Shown in pieces: positions 61,683 through 64,000 of a stretch of DNA of 64,000 bases (positions are counted from its first letter, which is position 1; every line of letters begins with the position of its first letter). This DNA is from Agapanthus africanus. Its lineage: Eukaryota > Streptophyta > Magnoliopsida > Asparagales > Amaryllidaceae. The position numbers and the translations under genes are program-made. The notes under the pieces were generated by a model. The model searched no databases. It worked only from the letters and a program-made list of their open reading frames with translations, and was not told the origin of the DNA. The stretch is taken from contig JASDDO010000019.1 in NCBI GenBank assembly GCA_030015575.1, positions 510,542,986 to 510,606,985 of the forward strand, read 5' to 3'.

Positions 61683-62070
61683 GTGGTGACAGTAGTTGAC
61701 AATAAAATTTGTCATCCTAGAAACTATGATTTTTATATGTGCTCGCATGCGGGAATGATTGTAAGTCGTGGACCTTGTTTAGTCGTCCAACACATTATCA
61801 TGGGCTGCTTGATGAGATTAGATTTGCGCCTGATGATCTACAAGAGCCTGTTCACTCCCTGTCTTATGTGTAAGCAGCGCTATATGCGAGTTTACCTTCT
61901 TAATATGTATGTACTGAAATTAATTAATATTATTCAAATTTTGATACATGCAGATACCAGAGGAGCACATCTTCTATCTCTGTAGGTAAGGCTTTGAATT
62001 TGTTGATTTTGGTATTTCTTGTCAATTTTATAGACCAGTATGTGCTAAATATAATGTTCTGACAGTTGCT
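61683..62070 (+). pseudogene. ARGONAUTE4-clade PIWI-domain gene fragment
   Basis: Three to four consecutive exon pieces. Exon a 61683-61760 reads [20 protein letters not shown] then SHAGMI. Exon b about 61781-61869 reads [19 protein letters not shown] then [11 protein letters not shown]. Exon c 61954-61985 reads [11 protein letters not shown] last piece at 62066-62070 gives VA. Introns have GT..AG borders with consistent phase (exon b/c phase 2). The gap between a and b is only about 20 nt, keeps GTAAGT and TTTAG, and breaks the frame. [15 protein letters not shown] and YQRST are typical of plant AGO4/6/9-type PIWI domains, not AGO1-type. The catalytic residues lie outside the fragment, so no slicer activity is expected. 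After VVA similarity to AGO ends and unrelated sequence continues to a TAG at 62167-62169. Confidence 0.85.
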
Positions 62071-62179
62071 AGTGGGAAGGTAGCATTCGAGACTGCTGAC
62101 CCCAGTCCTGAACGCCGCACACGGACGGCACCACGGAGGTTGGGAGAGAGGCTGAGGACTAGGCCCTAGCAGGGCCCAT

Positions 62180-62857
62180 ATGAGGTTGGACTCCACCCCG
62201 GCGGTTACTCCCTCCGTCTCCAGTGAGCGACGTATCCAGCAGGAACTGGAGAGCTTGACGGCCACCGTTCAGGAGTTGAAGGAGATGCTGGTATGTATAC
62301 TACTTAATACTAAAATATCATGTCATATTATAGATATCAACATATTCAATATCAGTACGTAGCCTGAGCTTATTTGGTTGTAGACTTAGGTTTGATTAAT
62401 CTTACATGTACATATCTAATTAAAATAAACTACGGTTTCCCAAACTAGATATCCAAATGGGGTTTCGAAATAACTCGATAATGATAAGAATTCGAATAAT
62501 ACACAGTTCTTACACGCTTATTGCACACGTTAGGTCCAGACGCGACGGGGTACATCGGCCGAGCCTCCACATGCATCTCCTTCGGCTGCGGCTCCGCAAG
62601 CCACTATATCGGCTGCGGTTCCGCAGACAGCTCCTATAGCTCCACCGCCCGCTCAGACTCCCGCAGCCGTGGCTCCGCAAGCCACTACCTCGACGGCGGC
62701 TGCGCAGACCACATTGCCAGCTCCACAGCCCGCTCGGACTCCCGCACGCGCCGAATTGCATGGTTTATTGACCAAGGAGCAGGGGCGCCAGATTCTAGCG
62801 TTTATCAGAGGTGGAGCTGGACCGAGCTACGCTAGCTTTTTTATTCTTATTTTTTGA
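62180..62857 (+). CDS. Predicted two-exon Pro/Ala-rich protein with coiled coil
   Basis: Exon 1 62180-62290 starts at ATG, reads MRLDSTPAVTPSVSSERR and a heptad-like RIQQELESLTATVQELKEML, and ends at GTATGT. Exon 2 62534-62857 follows a TTAG acceptor in the same phase and encodes a Pro/Ala/Gln/Thr-rich repeat region, then AELHGLLTKEQGRQILAF and a stop. That gives about 145 residues. Intron is 243 bp. The composition resembles C-terminal proteins of plant CACTA elements in a general way, but I cannot name a family. It lies just downstream of the AGO4-like fragment in another frame. Confidence 0.4.
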
Positions 62858-63115
62858 AACATGTATTTATTTATATGATACATATTGTACTACATTTGGA
62901 AACATTTTGGGCGATATTGATATTGGTTTATATTTATATCATATTCAGTTTTTTGGTTTCTTTTGTATATTATATGCGTGAGATGTGATTATGAATACTG
63001 CGATATATGTTGTGTGATGATTAATTTTATATTTTATTGTTTTATATATTATTGTGCACAGGGCGAGAAAAAATCAGGCAGCCCTTTTTTTTTAAAAAAT
63101 ACAGATAATGTGTAC
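62858..63115 (+). other. A/T-rich spacer, right interior of the CACTA element
   Basis: No gene seen. The last about 60 bp include a T/A homopolymer and lead into the first right subterminal repeat. Confidence 0.5.
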
Positions 63116-64000
63116 CTACGGATTAGGGGTGTAAACGAGCCGAACTCGAGCCAGCCAAGCTCGGCTCGAGTTCGGCTCGTGGTTCTTTTTGTCGGCCCAA
63201 GTCCGGCTCGTTTAGTTAATCGAGCTAGAGATGCTCGGCTCGAGTCTGGCTCCATTAAACATGCCCAGCTCGTGTTCAGTTCATTTGTGGCCCATTAACT
63301 AAACGAGCCGAGTTCACGAGCCGAGCTCGACTGAGCTCGTTTAGAGCTCGTTTGTGAGCTCGGCTCGTTTTCAGCTCATTTACTCATATTGATAGTATCT
63401 TCCAAGAAAAACACATAATTAACAATAATGCTTAAAACTCAGGGTTTTGAGATATGAAAAAATTAAAAAACATTAACATCTAGGGCATTGAATGGGTCTA
63501 TGTGCTGGGTTTTATATTTATCTAAGTACACTTTATATACTGTCATTTAATTGAATTAAGTGTTCTGAGAGTTGTATAGAATCTGCTATATATTACATAT
63601 TACTGTTTTTTTTCAAACTGTGTAACCCAGCCGAACCCGAGTCAATACCGAACGAGCCTGGCTGAGCTCGAGTCCGGCTCGTTTAATAAACGAGTCAGGC
63701 TTTCTGGCTCATGTCCGGCTCGTTAATAAATGAACCGAATTTGAACGAGCTGATACCGAGCCGAACCTTAATCGAACCCGAGCTGGCTCGTTCAATTACC
63801 ACCCCTACTACGGATTAATCCGTAAGTATATATGTTGCCCCTACGGCTATATCCGTAGGGGAAAAATATCAGCAGCAACTGATATTTCCCCCCCTTATCT
63901 CAGTACCAGGGGGTTGGGAGTGCCCCTACGGACATATCCGTAGGGGCCACAGTCTCGCCCCTACGGATAACGCCGTAGGGGAAACATATCAGGATTTCTG
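63116..64000 (+). repeat. CACTA right subterminal repeats, interrupted
   Basis: CCCTACGGATAACGCCGTAGGGG-type palindromes at 63816-64000, the same unit as the left end, plus one unit at 63116 split by the hAT-type MITE. The terminal CACTA-complement lies beyond the window. Confidence 0.85.
63124..63807. mobile_element. hAT-type MITE
   Basis: 684 bp, starting TAGGGGTGTAAACGAGCC and ending GGCTCGTT..ACCACCCCTA (inverted termini TAGGGGTG). CTACGGAT is duplicated exactly on both sides (63116-63123 and 63808-63815), the 8-bp size of hAT transposases. The interior is rich in GAGCCGA/TCGGCTC words in both orientations; non-coding. Confidence 0.9.

Larger units (their letters stand above)
56060..64000 (+). 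mobile_element. CACTA (En/Spm-type) transposon, right end outside the window
   Basis: The left terminus is CACTACTACAA at 56060-56070, the plant CACTA signature. Subterminal repeats built on CCCTACGGAT/ATCCGTAGGG fill 56075-56275 and recur from about 63110 to the window end, which pairs the two ends. The preceding ATA (56057-56059) would be the 3-bp duplication if it recurs beyond the right end. I see no transposase (TNP2-type) domain, so it looks non-autonomous, with captured gene pieces as cargo. Orientation is by convention of the left end. Confidence 0.9.

Noticed and set aside
61930..62265. Minus-strand open frame opposite the AGO4-like exons
   Set aside because: Shadow of plus-strand exons that have clear family motifs and splice borders.

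Overview
The window is a stretch of plant repeat DNA. I see no complete host gene and no RNA gene. The content suggests a repeat-rich angiosperm: Ty1/copia retrotransposons with polyproteins resembling the Angela/BARE lineage, long (about 2.0-2.2 kb) LTRs, plant-type CACTA, hAT and Stowaway elements, and captured fragments of two plant gene families (ARGONAUTE4-clade PIWI and B3 domain). The species cannot be named from this.

Layout, with local names. R1 (1-4763, + strand, 5' end outside) is a copia pol ending in its 3' LTR. It sits inside the pol of R2 (4764-9693, +). R2 sits inside the decayed interior of R3 (9694-10549 and 21170-24441, +). R3 is also split by R4 (10550-21169, - strand), a full-length element with identical LTR lengths (2223 bp) and a 5-bp target duplication. 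R3 ends in a short stretch G (24442-25221) that looks like the 3' end of another LTR. G abuts an old LTR fragment H, which resumes four times: 25222-26032, 46032-46150, and 55812-56059. H is split by R5 (26033-46031, +; itself split by R6, 33685-43254, +), by R7 (46151-55811, +) and by a CACTA transposon (56060 to beyond 64000). The target duplications of R4, R5, R6 and R7 can all be read. The inferred nesting is H > G > R3 > R2 > R1, five deep.

The retroelements fall into two kinds. R4 and R5 keep a recognisable protease-integrase-RT-RNase H reading frame but have no gag: about 2.8 kb of non-coding leader separates the tRNA primer site from the protease. R3, R6 and R7 carry the same leader/LTR architecture but share an already decayed pol, so they appear to be a non-autonomous family that spread after losing coding capacity. 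All four leaders in the window (R4, R5, R6, R7) contain a 210-nt module of three stem-loops. The outer stems covary between elements; the tetraloop is the same in all three hairpins of one element but differs between families. This and other covarying hairpins in leader and LTR are the best candidate for an undescribed functional RNA system, possibly for packaging in trans.

The CACTA element carries a PIWI-domain fragment of an AGO4-clade ARGONAUTE gene with introns, a 1.1-kb inverted repeat made of two head-to-head copies of a B3-domain gene fragment (able to form a long hairpin RNA), a small spliced Pro/Ala-rich ORF, a Stowaway MITE and a hAT-type MITE with a perfect 8-bp duplication.
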